From: Chelativorans salis
GTDB taxonomy: Bacteria > Pseudomonadota > Alphaproteobacteria > Rhizobiales > Rhizobiaceae
NCBI RefSeq assembly: GCF_025336525.1
Contig: NZ_JAOCZP010000013.1
Location: 1 to 64,000, forward strand
Length of the DNA stretch: 64,000 nucleotides
Direction of reading: 5' to 3'
This document shows positions 28,150-36,332 of this stretch, in pieces. Under the pieces are notes generated by a model. The model worked only from the letters and a program-made list of their open reading frames with translations. It had not been told where the DNA came from and did not search any database. Every line of letters begins with the position of its first letter. Position 1 is the first letter of the stretch. The translations under genes and the position numbers were made by a program.

Positions 28150-28532
28150 TCAAGATGACCGCTCGAGCAGGATGTCGACATCCGCGTCGTCCAGGTCCTA
28201 CTCGGGCACAGCAAGCTCGATACCCGAACTGAATGTCGGTCTTGGGGTAGGTTCGATATCTTCCGCCAGGCCTCCAGGACGGCTTCGGACTCCCATAAGT
28301 CCATCAGCTTGACACGTGAAGTATCGACAGGATCTTCACTAATGGATAGGTCGAGACAACCTGGATATGCGCAGGCGCGCCTGATCAAATCCACATTTGC
28401 TGCAACGACTCCATCTGATTTCCCGTAGACGGGAGAGGGACCGCCCGGCCACCAATGGAAGCCGTAGAAGAATAGGCCCTCGCCGTTCACATGCGGGCTG
28501 GTCGCTTTTACCGCCGCGCCGACGTGGCTCAT
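28150..28532 (-). pseudogene. Antibiotic-biosynthesis-monooxygenase (ABM) domain protein, broken
   Basis: The frame from 28532 contains RACAYPGCLDLSISEDPVD and VKLMDLWESEAVLEAWR, the central pattern of ABM-domain monooxygenases. The expected C-terminal half continues in another frame (PTPRPTFSSGIELAVPE, then an in-frame TAG, then DLDDADVDILLERSS). One frameshift near 28270 plus one nonsense codon break it. Its ATG lies one base after the stop of the intact gene at 28534-28791, so the two once formed a coupled pair. Confidence 0.6.
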
Positions 28533-28533
28533 G

Positions 28534-28791
28534 CTAAGACATTACCTTCTTGATGCCGATGTCGATCTGGGTTCGGAGATGTTCCGACAGGGCGAGTGCC
28601 CCGGCCTGGTCGTGTGCAAGATGCCGCAGAATAAATTCGAGAGTAATCTCGACAACGGCTGCCGCTTGGCCAATGTCGGAAAGCTTCTCCATCTCACGAC
28701 TCATGCGTTTCACAGCCTTTCGCACATGTGGGAGCTGCGGCTGAAGCTCGGCATAAATCTGAGCATCTTGTTTGGGCGAAAATCGCGGCAT
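28534..28791 (-). CDS. Helical hypothetical protein, 85 residues
   Basis: Starts MPRFSPKQDAQIYAELQPQL and ends TQIDIGIKKVMS. AAGGAGG lies seven bases before the ATG. The sequence is predicted to be nearly all helix (VRKAVKRMSREMEKL, AAAVVEITLEFILRHLAHDQ). No family is recognised. It is followed directly by the broken ABM-domain gene. Confidence 0.6.
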   Translation of the reverse strand: MPRFSPKQDAQIYAELQPQLPHVRKAVKRMSREMEKLSDIGQAAAVVEITLEFILRHLAHDQAGALALSEHLRTQIDIGIKKVMS

Positions 28792-29094
28792 CGATGATCC
28801 TCCTTAGCACGCGCCTCGAATGACATCCCCATCGGCCTTAAGGAGTCGCTTCGATATCGCTCAACGACCCGCCCTCCGCAGGCCGAGTCCTTGCAGATCC
28901 TGCCGTTTGGGGTAAAGTTACCCAGCGGTCTACGCTGCCTGAGGCGCGCCTGGAAGAGGGACAACGTCCTCTGGGCGCCTAGGAGGTACGGCTAGTGCGG
29001 TGAGCGGGCGCTTGGAATGCCGTTTCATGCCCTCCGAAGGCGCATGGTTGCACGAACTCAAGGCGCAAAATTGGAGCGAGGGGCAGGAGCCCCT
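28792..29094. other. Gap without a supported gene
   Basis: About 300 bp. Overlapping ORFs on both strands have no start signals. Apart from the promoter side of the gene ending at 28534, nothing was recognised. Confidence 0.4.
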
Positions 29095-29301
29095 TCACCC
29101 ATCACTTTTCCGGCGGGTCCAGTCGTCTACAGGAGGCGTGCTAACCTCCTCACGCTCGATTTGCTCCAACTTGTCAAGAAGCTTCTCAAGGTTCTCTGGT
29201 ATCCTGTCGTCTATCGCAAAGAACGGATGGGCGGCAGACAACCGCCTGCCGGTCTCAATATCCGCTGGAATGGCGCGTTGACGTTTTGGCACCTTAGCCA
29301 T
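29095..29301 (-). CDS. Small hypothetical acidic protein, 68 residues
   Basis: MAKVPKRQRAIPADIETGRR at the start and RIPENLEKLLDKLEQIEREE in the middle. The pattern 'P-x-x-L-x-x-LL-x-KL' vaguely recalls NepR anti-sigma factors of the general stress response, but no PhyR or EcfG gene lies nearby and the length and N terminus differ. The ribosome-binding site is weak. Best treated as unknown. Confidence 0.4.
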   Translation of the reverse strand: MAKVPKRQRAIPADIETGRRLSAAHPFFAIDDRIPENLEKLLDKLEQIEREEVSTPPVDDWTRRKSDG

Positions 29302-29806
29302 CTTCTAGTCGAGCTTTCAAGATGTGGCGCCCGCTCTGGGTAGCTGCCACACGGTGGGAGCTCCTTCATGGGCGAAGCCTCCTAGGCATGCCCATAGGAA
29401 GCCAACTTGGCGTATACAACCTGGCATGAGGGCCGTTGTTCCAACGTTCTCAGAGAATATTGAGGCGATCTTCTGCCGCAAGTAGGATCCTGGAGTGGGC
29501 GGTCGTGCGCCGTCCCAGCGCGGACAAACTGGGAAATAGGTCCGGTGTGACGAAAGAGAATGCGCGCAGCAGGCGGCGATAGAGGGAGCTCTTGCCATTG
29601 AGCCGCTAGCGCGCACAGCACGCCCTTGGCGGCTACTTGTCTTTCGACCCCCGGCCTGCGTGAGCGGCTTCTCTCCTGAGCGCTAAGCTAATCAAATGAG
29701 GTGATCACTTCCAGCCAGCAAAGACGGCGGTTCGGTCTCGCGTTGGCCAACCTGTAGCGAAGCGGCGGGCAAATACTTCGGCAGCGGCTTTTGCTCGCCT
29801 CAGTGG
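29302..29806. other. Gap of about 500 bp without a supported gene
   Basis: Short ORFs in several frames lack start signals and family character. No repeats or RNA structures stand out. Confidence 0.4.
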
Positions 29807-30058
29807 CTATCTCGCGATAAGACCAGGGATTCTTAAGCCGGTGGGCCCATACATAGTATAAAGGCGGTCACAGACCTCCTGACTGCCAGATACTTCGAGG
29901 CTAACCTGTGCTTCCTGCGCCGCTTCCGCGAACGCGGATTCGTAGGGTTTAGCCTCCAAATCCATCAGGTTCAGGCCTGCATGCACCATTGCAGTATTGA
30001 GAACATCCTGGTCCACTGGCATCTCGCACTGTTCATCTGCAATGACCGCGTTGGCCAT
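29807..30058 (-). CDS. Hypothetical protein, about 83 residues (start uncertain)
   Basis: The segment from MANAVIADEQCEMPVDQDVL through HAGLNLMDLEAKPYESAFAE to TGLRIPGLIAR reads like a real protein. The frame is open further upstream to 30319, and the part after FDLESVAGPTIALSQ may also be coding, but the region beyond it is rich in Arg, Pro and Ala in a shadow-like way. No family is recognised. Confidence 0.35.
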   Translation of the reverse strand: MANAVIADEQCEMPVDQDVLNTAMVHAGLNLMDLEAKPYESAFAEAAQEAQVSLEVSGSQEVCDRLYTMYGPTGLRIPGLIAR

Positions 30059-30361
30059 GTGCGCGATGATGTCTCGCTGATCTGACAGCAGGGCCTGTGA
30101 TAGAGCGATCGTGGGACCCGCGACGCTTTCGAGATCGAATCCAAGGCAGAGGTGCGACCTGCGGCAGTGATCCGGCCGCATCGGGCGGAGTAAGCGTATC
30201 CCGCAGGGGCTTTTTGGGGGCTGCGCCGCCGCTCGGGCCGTGCACCGTACCACTATCTGCCGGTCATTACCCCTGAAGTAATCGATCGCCCTCCCCTCCC
30301 CTGGCAGGATCAAGCACATCGACGGCTACCGGTTTTAGGTTACAGCCCCTAGGAGAACGCC

Positions 30362-30820
30362 ATGTCCATCAAGTCCACCGCCACCACGATGAATTCAGCC
30401 GCCGCCGCAAGTTCCGTCGCCGAGGCCACGCGGGCCGTCGTGCAGGAGTTCCTTGCCGCCCGGCTGGCCGGAGACACCGCGCGGCTCGTCGCACTCTTCG
30501 CCGACGAGGTCGACTGGGTGCTCGCCGAGAACCCCGCCGTTCCGTGGATCCGCCCGCGGACCACCGCCGCCGATTGCGCTGCCCAGTTCACGGAATTGAT
30601 GGAGCACACCGTGCCCGAAGATGCGCGCGCCTCCGTCGACACCTTCCTCGTCGACGGCACCGACGCAGTCCTGATGGGGCATGTGTCGGGAACCGTCCGC
30701 GCGACGGGAAAGTCCTTCGAAGGCCCGTTCGCGTTGCGCCTGACCGTCGAGGATCATCGGATCACTCGGCACCATCTCTACGAGAACAGCCTATCGATCG
30801 CCGAGGCTTGCGCTCGGTGA
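30362..30820 (+). CDS. NTF2-like (SnoaL-type) protein
   Basis: A 152-residue protein with the cone-shaped NTF2 fold pattern: an N-terminal helix (TRAVVQEFLAARLAGDTARL), VALFADEVDWVLAENP, FTELMEHTV, then the strands VDTFLVDGTDAVLMGHVSGT, FALRLTVEDHRITRHHLYEN. The ATG follows AGGAGAACGCC. Such proteins can be small isomerases or binding proteins. GC content is higher and third positions more uniformly C/G than in the neighbours, which suggests separate origin, possibly from a high-GC donor. Confidence 0.75.
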   Translation: MSIKSTATTMNSAAAASSVAEATRAVVQEFLAARLAGDTARLVALFADEVDWVLAENPAVPWIRPRTTAADCAAQFTELMEHTVPEDARASVDTFLVDGTDAVLMGHVSGTVRATGKSFEGPFALRLTVEDHRITRHHLYENSLSIAEACAR

Positions 30821-31066
30821 GAGCGCGAGCAGAGCTCCAGGTGGCTGTCGTGCGGGGAGTGGGAACGCACACGTCGAATGGCCGCAGAGTGTGGGAACAC
30901 GCCCTAGAGCTTGGCTACGACCGCGGTTTCCGCCACGTCGGAGATCGTACCATCGACGCTGGTTCGTACATGTCGTCAGACGCAGTTTGGCGCGCTGTGG
31001 TCTCCAGCATCCGCCGAATGACTCGCAGGCGGTACACGGTCAAACGGCTTTCGTTGCACCAGGCTG

Positions 31067-32077
31067 TCAACGCACCCAGCACCAGCCGGCGGCGCAGCCT
31101 CGGACGCTCACCTTCTGAGTCATGGCAAAAGGATGCTTCTCGGGCAGCGCAATGCGTATCAGGCGGGACCGATCACGTGGCCGCAACATGTTCTGGAATT
31201 CCGCGGGCAGGGCTTCAGCAATCGGCAAGACTTTCTCGACCGTTCCGGTCGAGCGTGCGTTCCCGGCGCGAACATCAACCTTCATGCCCTCGGTGATCGC
31301 AAACAGGTAGTTGTCCGGCAGATAGGCGAACAAGTAGGATTTGCCTCCATTGATTTGCAACAACTCGTCACCCAGCCGTACGACCTGTCCGGGTACGGGA
31401 AGTTTGGAGCCCACGACGCCTGCTGCGGCGGCGCTTATTCTGCCTTCATTGTAGATCGCCTCCATCTTGCTGATGGCGTCGGAGGCAATACGCCTGGTTT
31501 TTTCGACAACTCGGAGCTCGCTTTCAGCTAGACGAGCTTGAGCGGCCAACTCGGCGAAGCGCTCTGTAGCCTGGAAGTTGGATGTTAGCGCCTCATCCCT
31601 CCTTTCGGCCAGAATGAGCCCTCGGATAGAAGCCTGGTCGAGCCGCGCGACGGTGTCATTGAATTCACGCGCCGTGCGCTCCGCCAAAGGCAGGAGCTCG
31701 GCGATCGTTTCCGCCTTGCCGCGCAACTCGCCCTCGCGCACCGCAAGCTCGCTCGCACGCACGGAAAGTTCGGCGATCTCCCTCACCATCTCAAAAGATT
31801 CCAGTTGCAGAAGCGGCGTCCCTCCTGTGACGACGTCGCCTTCGCGCACCAGCACCTTCACGATTGTCGCGGGATAGCTTGCTGAGACGATGTGGCGCTG
31901 GTTGAGGACGATTCCGTCGGCCGACAATACGAACATCCCGCCGATAAAGTAGTAGGCGATCGAGAAAGCAAACGTTGTCAGCATCGCCAAATATATCGAT
32001 CGGGCCAGTCGGCCCGACGCTGATCGTTGTTGTGCGCCGAGATTATCAATGCGGGGACGCTTGCGGATATATCTCAT
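31067..32077 (-). CDS. HlyD-type membrane fusion protein of a polysaccharide synthase locus
   Basis: A 336-residue protein with one membrane helix near residues 20-45 (YLAMLTTFAFSIAYYFIGGM). A biotinyl-lipoyl-like half-motif (SADGIVLNQRHIVSASYPAT, LVREGDVVTGGTPLLQLESF) is followed by a long coiled coil (about 90-195, with RASELAVREGELRGKAETIA) and the returning half-motif (ISAAAAGVVGSKLPVPGQVV). It therefore spans the periplasm like HlyD, BgsB or the C-terminal part of Alg44. It follows the GT2 synthase by 11 bp, so it probably helps export the polymer. Starts at 32095 or 32158 are possible. Confidence 0.85.
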   Translation of the reverse strand: MRYIRKRPRIDNLGAQQRSASGRLARSIYLAMLTTFAFSIAYYFIGGMFVLSADGIVLNQRHIVSASYPATIVKVLVREGDVVTGGTPLLQLESFEMVREIAELSVRASELAVREGELRGKAETIAELLPLAERTAREFNDTVARLDQASIRGLILAERRDEALTSNFQATERFAELAAQARLAESELRVVEKTRRIASDAISKMEAIYNEGRISAAAAGVVGSKLPVPGQVVRLGDELLQINGGKSYLFAYLPDNYLFAITEGMKVDVRAGNARSTGTVEKVLPIAEALPAEFQNMLRPRDRSRLIRIALPEKHPFAMTQKVSVRGCAAGWCWVR

Positions 32078-32088
32078 TAGAGAAGACC

Positions 32089-33369
32089 TCACCATGCGCG
32101 CTCGTAACGGACCTTGGCGGGCGTGTAGTTGTCGCGATGCGATCCCGATAAGAACCACTCGTCGATATAGGCGATCAAACGCACAGACCGCATCAGATAG
32201 GCCATGAATATCGAATAACCGGGGAGAAATGGCAGGTTACGCCAGAAGGCCGCGCGGCCAGTCGTCCAGCTGGCAAACGCCAGCATCAGGGCATCGAGAA
32301 CGAACAGAGCGGTATGGAGCGCCATGAGGATCGGAATGGCAAGCGCGCCCAGATTGAAGACCAGCCAGACGAGATAGATTGGAAATATGGCGGCGCCGAC
32401 AACGTTGAATAATAAGAAATCCCACTGGTGTAGCGCTTCCAAAGGCCGAAACTGCGGGTCGAGAGGATTAAGCAGCCGGCGGTGCTTGCGGAAACGGATC
32501 CATACCGCATCGCGCTCCCAACGTAGGCGTTGTCGGATATAGTTGTAGACGGAGGACGGGACATCGGTATAGCAGATCGCATCCGGAACGTAGGCGATGC
32601 GCCAACCTGCGCGACGCAGCCGCAGGGTAACGTCGAGGTCCTCTCCGCCGCCAACGTCTAGCCCGCCAACCCGGGCAAGCGCCTTTCTGCGGAACGCACT
32701 GAACGCGCCGGAGGCACACGTTACTTGCTCAATCGCCGCACTGAACCGTTTTCCGACGGAGATCGCCTCGAGGTACTCGATCTCCTGGAACTGGGCGACA
32801 ATGCTCGCGTGGGCGTTGCGCGGAGCAATATCGCCGCAAGCCGCGCCAATTGCCTCGTCCTCGAACGGCTTTACGAGACGCTCGATGGCATACCGGTCGA
32901 ACGAGCAATCGCAGTCGATGTTGATGATGATGTCTCCTCGCGCGATTTCGCAGGCGAGATTCGTTCCGCTCGCTTTCCCTCCACGGACTCCCGTGGAAAG
33001 GATGCAAGTGGCATGGCCATTCCGCACCATCTCCCGCGCGACTTTGCTCATCCCGTCCGTCGAACCGTCACTGACGATGATGATCTCAAAACCCGAAATT
33101 GATTGTTCCCTCAGCGAGCGCACGCACGCGCTGATCGAATCCGCCTCATTATGGCCGATGAGAACGATGCTTATGCTGGGCAATGTGGTGCTCGGCGATG
33201 CAGGCGCCGGTCGGTCGTGCGACGAGGCCGAACGCAAGGTCAGGGCGGCGACCGCGAAGGGCAAGATATACCGCGGGACGTCAAAGAGGAGTAGATACCA
33301 AAAAATCGCAGCTAAACTTGTACTCGTTTGAGCGAAAAGAAAGGAGAATCCAATATCGAGTTCACTCAC
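32089..33369 (-). CDS. Processive GT2 glycosyltransferase (polysaccharide synthase)
   Basis: A 426-residue membrane synthase. Two N-terminal helices (residues 8-45) precede a GT-A domain: SISIVLIGHNEADSISACV, the first aspartate region IIIVSDGSTDG, DxD-like NIDCDCSFD, the acid-base ED in VGGGEDLDVTLRLRRAGW and the processivity motif QRLRW. Three or four C-terminal helices follow. This is the layout of cellulose, curdlan and mixed-linkage glucan synthases. GTG 33369 has AAGGAGG about seven bases upstream and overlaps the previous stop by 8 bases. No PilZ domain is seen. The longer frame to 33996 is a shadow of the preceding gene. Confidence 0.92.
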   Translation of the reverse strand: MSELDIGFSFLFAQTSTSLAAIFWYLLLFDVPRYILPFAVAALTLRSASSHDRPAPASPSTTLPSISIVLIGHNEADSISACVRSLREQSISGFEIIIVSDGSTDGMSKVAREMVRNGHATCILSTGVRGGKASGTNLACEIARGDIIINIDCDCSFDRYAIERLVKPFEDEAIGAACGDIAPRNAHASIVAQFQEIEYLEAISVGKRFSAAIEQVTCASGAFSAFRRKALARVGGLDVGGGEDLDVTLRLRRAGWRIAYVPDAICYTDVPSSVYNYIRQRLRWERDAVWIRFRKHRRLLNPLDPQFRPLEALHQWDFLLFNVVGAAIFPIYLVWLVFNLGALAIPILMALHTALFVLDALMLAFASWTTGRAAFWRNLPFLPGYSIFMAYLMRSVRLIAYIDEWFLSGSHRDNYTPAKVRYERAW

Positions 33370-34919
33370 CGCCCACCTCCTTGGATCCGCTCCACAAGGT
33401 GAGCAATCTCGGATGCAATCGCTCGGAAAGGATTGCATCGCAATGATCCAGTATTGTCTGCGGAGGGGCTCCGAGGGTGGAATCGTGGAGATCCAAGAAG
33501 AGCACATAGTCACTGTCATGTGATTTGTGCACCGTGGCTCTTTCTCCCAAAAAACCTTGAAGATTGTCCAGAAAGAGCTTTCGCATGGACGCGAAGGCCG
33601 CTTCACCTTTGCTGCACAAAAGTTGGTCGCGTGCCTCGTACTGCACCTCTGCCACGACAAAGTCTGAAAGGACATTCGTACCAACTGACAGCTGCAGAAC
33701 TTCGCGTTGCAGTTTCTCCGGAAGATGTCGCAACAGCCGGCTTGGAATGTGATTGTTTTCGGCGTGATCGGTCGCAAGCAAAGCCACGGCTTGATCGGAT
33801 AGTGTGTAGGTGAACACGTCCGCCGTGTTGACCACATCTCCATCGACATGCACCCGGCAATCCTGGCACACGAAGCCGACGGCAGGCTCCGAGGTCGTGC
33901 TCTTGCAGTGACCACAGATCTGCACAATTCCAGGCTTGTCGTAGTCCTTGCCATAATGACGCAGTTGCTTGCTGCATTTCGGGCAAACCAGCGCACTTCC
34001 CTGGCGGAATTGGCCTTCGGGGCTTAGTTGCGCACAACCATAGTGATGAATCAGGCTCGTTTCCGATAGATTGGGCGATCGGCAGACAGGACATTCCTCC
34101 CTAACGGCCAACCGGTGTGAGCGGCATCCGGCGCATTCGTGATACCGGTCGAAGAAGCTTCGCTCAAGCCAACCTCTATCGGCGAGGGCCTCTGCAACCG
34201 CTACCGTTGTACGGGTATTCGCAAATCCCTTATAGGCAAAGTAAAGTGGAGAGGCCGGATGCGGAACCGGAGTAAGATCGCTGCCGGAAACGAATAGGTA
34301 AGCCAGCATCCGGATGGCGGGCGACGTAGGTGAGTGGAAGCGGGATGGCAAGCGACGTCTTCGGTCTGCGAATCTACTGATGCAATCAGCCGTGTCGGTC
34401 CACGACTGAGGCTTTGTCAGGTCGAAATCCACGTCCGCAGCAGGACTGAGCTTTCCACTCACGTTTACGGCGGGAACGAGAAACATGTTTCTCGTACAGC
34501 GGAACCTCTCCAGCGCGAACAGCTGTCGTTCGTTTGTGAGCAGGATTGCATCGACATCGTGTTCGTCGACAACGTCAAACACTTCACGAAGATCGCGCGA
34601 GTGCGGAACGACGGTATCGGGGAATAGCACGACACGGGGAATCCGCAGCCCGAATTGACGCCATATCGCGCGACATTGACCTACGACCGAGAGCTCGTCT
34701 GTGAGCGGATTGCTCTCGGGCGGGATCGCGGAATTAACCAACAAGATATTATTGTTCGACACAACGACACCTTTGCCGAATACCTCGCAGAACCGACGCT
34801 CACAGTTGGAAACGAGTTCCACATCCCACCCCAAAGAAAGCGCCTCGCCAAATTTAGTGTCAAGTAGTTTGAGAAGAGTTTTATATTCTCGGTCACGGTA
34901 CCATGGATATATACACCAT
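33362..34919 (-). CDS. TackOD1-like zinc-ribbon protein heading a polysaccharide locus; apparent frameshift at the start
   Basis: Roughly 519 residues. The N-terminal half is an alpha/beta domain (VVVSNNNILLVNSAIPPES, LRIPRVVLFPDTVVPHSR, VDAILLTNERQLFALERF). The middle (about 260-370) is a multi-knuckle zinc module: CAGCRSHRL, CPVC, YGCAQLSPEGQFRQG, LVCPKCSKQLRHYG, ICGHC and FVCQDCRVHVDGDVV, matching the TackOD1 output domain. The C terminus (about 375-519) is unassigned and may be a degenerate signalling domain. No ATG, GTG or TTG lies in frame near the obvious N terminus. ATG 34919 would give MVYIYPWYRDREY if two bases (one TA unit) were added in the TATATA run at 34907-34913, so the gene is frameshifted, uses a rare start, or contains a read error. 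Its stop overlaps the GT2 start. Confidence 0.7.
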
Positions 34920-34956
34920 ATTATGTATATATATGGTGAGCTTCTCTCCGTGACCG
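34890..34956. repeat. Nested AT-rich palindrome over the start of the TackOD1-like gene
   Basis: An outer pair CGGTCACGG (34890-34898) and CCGTGACCG (34948-34956) is perfectly inverted. Inside, CCATGGATATATACA (34901-34915) faces TGTATATATATGG (34924-34936) around an 8-base loop. The inner part is far more AT-rich than the surroundings. It covers the presumed start codon of the TackOD1-like gene, so it could be an operator, a 5' mRNA hairpin or the footprint of a mobile element. Confidence 0.65.
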
Positions 34957-35271
34957 CAGGATAGCAATGTCTCTCTGGGACAAGACGATGCGAGAATCTT
35001 GTTAGACTGCACGCACAGACTAATACATTGGAAGTATTCGCACCTTCTTTTAGGGCGCAGGCTGCCCAACCGGTGGAACGCGCACCGGAGCAGTCGCCAA
35101 GACGACCACACCGTCCGCGGAAAAGGCAGCGAGGGTGCAGATCATTTAACGCCGCATCCAGGTTGTGGAAGGAGGCGTGGCGGAGCACCACCGACACCCG
35201 CTTTACAAAAGTCATACTATATGATTTTTTCTCCTTCGCTGCTTTGCAGCCTAGCAACCGGGAGGAACATA
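34957..35271. other. Divergent promoter region
   Basis: About 315 bp between the zinc-ribbon gene (minus) and the ytfQ-like gene (plus). No gene is supported; a long open frame on the minus strand up to 35257 has non-protein-like composition. It includes the small palindrome at 35212-35224. Confidence 0.5.
35212..35224 (+). promoter_or_regulatory. Candidate operator or -10 region of the ytfQ operon
   Basis: TCATA-CTA-TATGA is a perfect 5-bp inverted repeat with a 3-base centre, about 48 bp before the ytfQ start and 8 bases after a TTTACA hexamer. FadR/GntR dimers commonly bind such short palindromes, and a regulator of that family ends this operon. The match is by eye only. Confidence 0.35.
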
Positions 35272-36231
35272 ATGCTCAAGTCAGCTCTTGCTGGCGCGAC
35301 CGTGCTCGCGTCGGTGGTTCTTAGTACGTCCGTCGCTTCCGCCGTGACGGTGGGCTTTTCGCAGATCGGCTCCGAATCCGGCTGGCGCGCCGCCGAAACG
35401 ACAGTCACCAAACAGGAAGCCGAGAAGCGCGGCATCGACCTGAAGTTTGCCGACGCCCAGCAGAAGCAGGAAAACCAGATCAAGGCGCTGCGCTCCTTCA
35501 TCGCCCAGGGTGTGGACGCGATCCTGCTCGCACCGGTGGTGGAGACGGGTTGGGACTCCGTGTTGGAAGAAGCCAAGGATGCGGAAATCCCCGTTATCCT
35601 TCTCGACCGCACCGTCGCCGCCTCGGATGACCTCTACCTCACCGCTGTCACCTCCGACCTGGTGCACGAGGGGCGGGTGGCCGGCGAGTGGCTGGTCGAG
35701 AATGTTGGCGACGAGGACTGCTCTATCGTCGAGCTCCAAGGCACAACGGGCTCCTCGCCCGCCATCGCCCGTAAGAAAGGCTTTGAAGAGGCGATTGCCG
35801 GCCACGAGAATTTCGAGATCATCCGCAGCCAGACCGGCGACTTCACCCGCACCAAGGGCAAGGAGGTGATGGAAAGCTTCCTCAAAGCCGAAAACGGCGG
35901 CGCCAATATCTGCGCGCTTTACGCACACAATGACGATATGGCGCTGGGCGCCATTCAGGCCATCAAGGAGGCCGGACTAAAGCCGGGCGAGGATATCCTC
36001 GTCGTCTCCATCGACGCCGTGCCGGACATCTTCCAGGCGCTCGCCGCCGGCGAGGCCAACGCCACGGTCGAGCTGACACCGAATATGGCCGGTCCTGCCT
36101 TCGACGTGCTGGAGGCCTACCTTTCCGACGGCACCGTGCCGCCGAAGTGGATCCAGACCGAGTCCAAGCTCTATACGCAGGCGGACGACCCGAAGGCAGT
36201 CTACGAGGAAAAGAAGAACCTCGGCTACTAA
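35272..36231 (+). CDS. ytfQ: Galactofuranose-type periplasmic binding protein (YtfQ-like)
   Basis: A 319-residue RbsB-like binding protein with a signal peptide (MLKSALAGATVLASVVLSTS, cleaved after VASA). YtfQ-type landmarks are VGFSQIGSESGWRAAET, FADAQQKQENQIKALRSFIA, DAILLAPVVETGWDSVL, LQGTTGSSPAIARKKGF and YAHNDDMALGAIQAIKEAG. GGGAGG lies about five bases before the ATG at 35272; the longer frame upstream is spurious. It starts a four-gene CUT2 importer operon; in E. coli YtfQ binds furanose galactose, and the rhizobial orthologues are assumed to do the same. Confidence 0.9.
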   Translation: MLKSALAGATVLASVVLSTSVASAVTVGFSQIGSESGWRAAETTVTKQEAEKRGIDLKFADAQQKQENQIKALRSFIAQGVDAILLAPVVETGWDSVLEEAKDAEIPVILLDRTVAASDDLYLTAVTSDLVHEGRVAGEWLVENVGDEDCSIVELQGTTGSSPAIARKKGFEEAIAGHENFEIIRSQTGDFTRTKGKEVMESFLKAENGGANICALYAHNDDMALGAIQAIKEAGLKPGEDILVVSIDAVPDIFQALAAGEANATVELTPNMAGPAFDVLEAYLSDGTVPPKWIQTESKLYTQADDPKAVYEEKKNLGY

Positions 36232-36244
36232 AGGGGGCGGGGAC

Positions 36245-36268
36245 AGGCGGGCCTTCACTGGCCCGCCT
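36245..36268 (+). terminator. Strong stem-loop between binding-protein and ATPase genes
   Basis: AGGCGGGCC (36245-36253) and GGCCCGCCT (36260-36268) pair perfectly around a TTCACT loop, 13 bp after the ytfQ stop. The following bases (TCTCTTCC) are pyrimidine-rich but not a T-run. A stem here would partly terminate transcription or protect the ytfQ end of the mRNA, giving more binding protein than ATPase, a common arrangement in ABC operons. Confidence 0.6.
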
Positions 36269-36332
36269 TCTCTTCCGACTGCAGCAACCGGTGTCCCCGA
36301 GAGGGCGCTCGGTTCCATTTCGGGGAAATGTC

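Noticed and set aside
29095-29301. NepR-type anti-sigma factor
   Set aside because: A PxxLxxLLxKL pattern was noted, but the rest does not fit and neither PhyR nor an EcfG sigma factor lies nearby.
33370-33996. N-terminal extension of the GT2 synthase (frame open to 33996)
   Set aside because: It overlaps the conserved C-terminal half of the zinc-ribbon protein in another frame, and GTG 33369 has a good ribosome-binding site.
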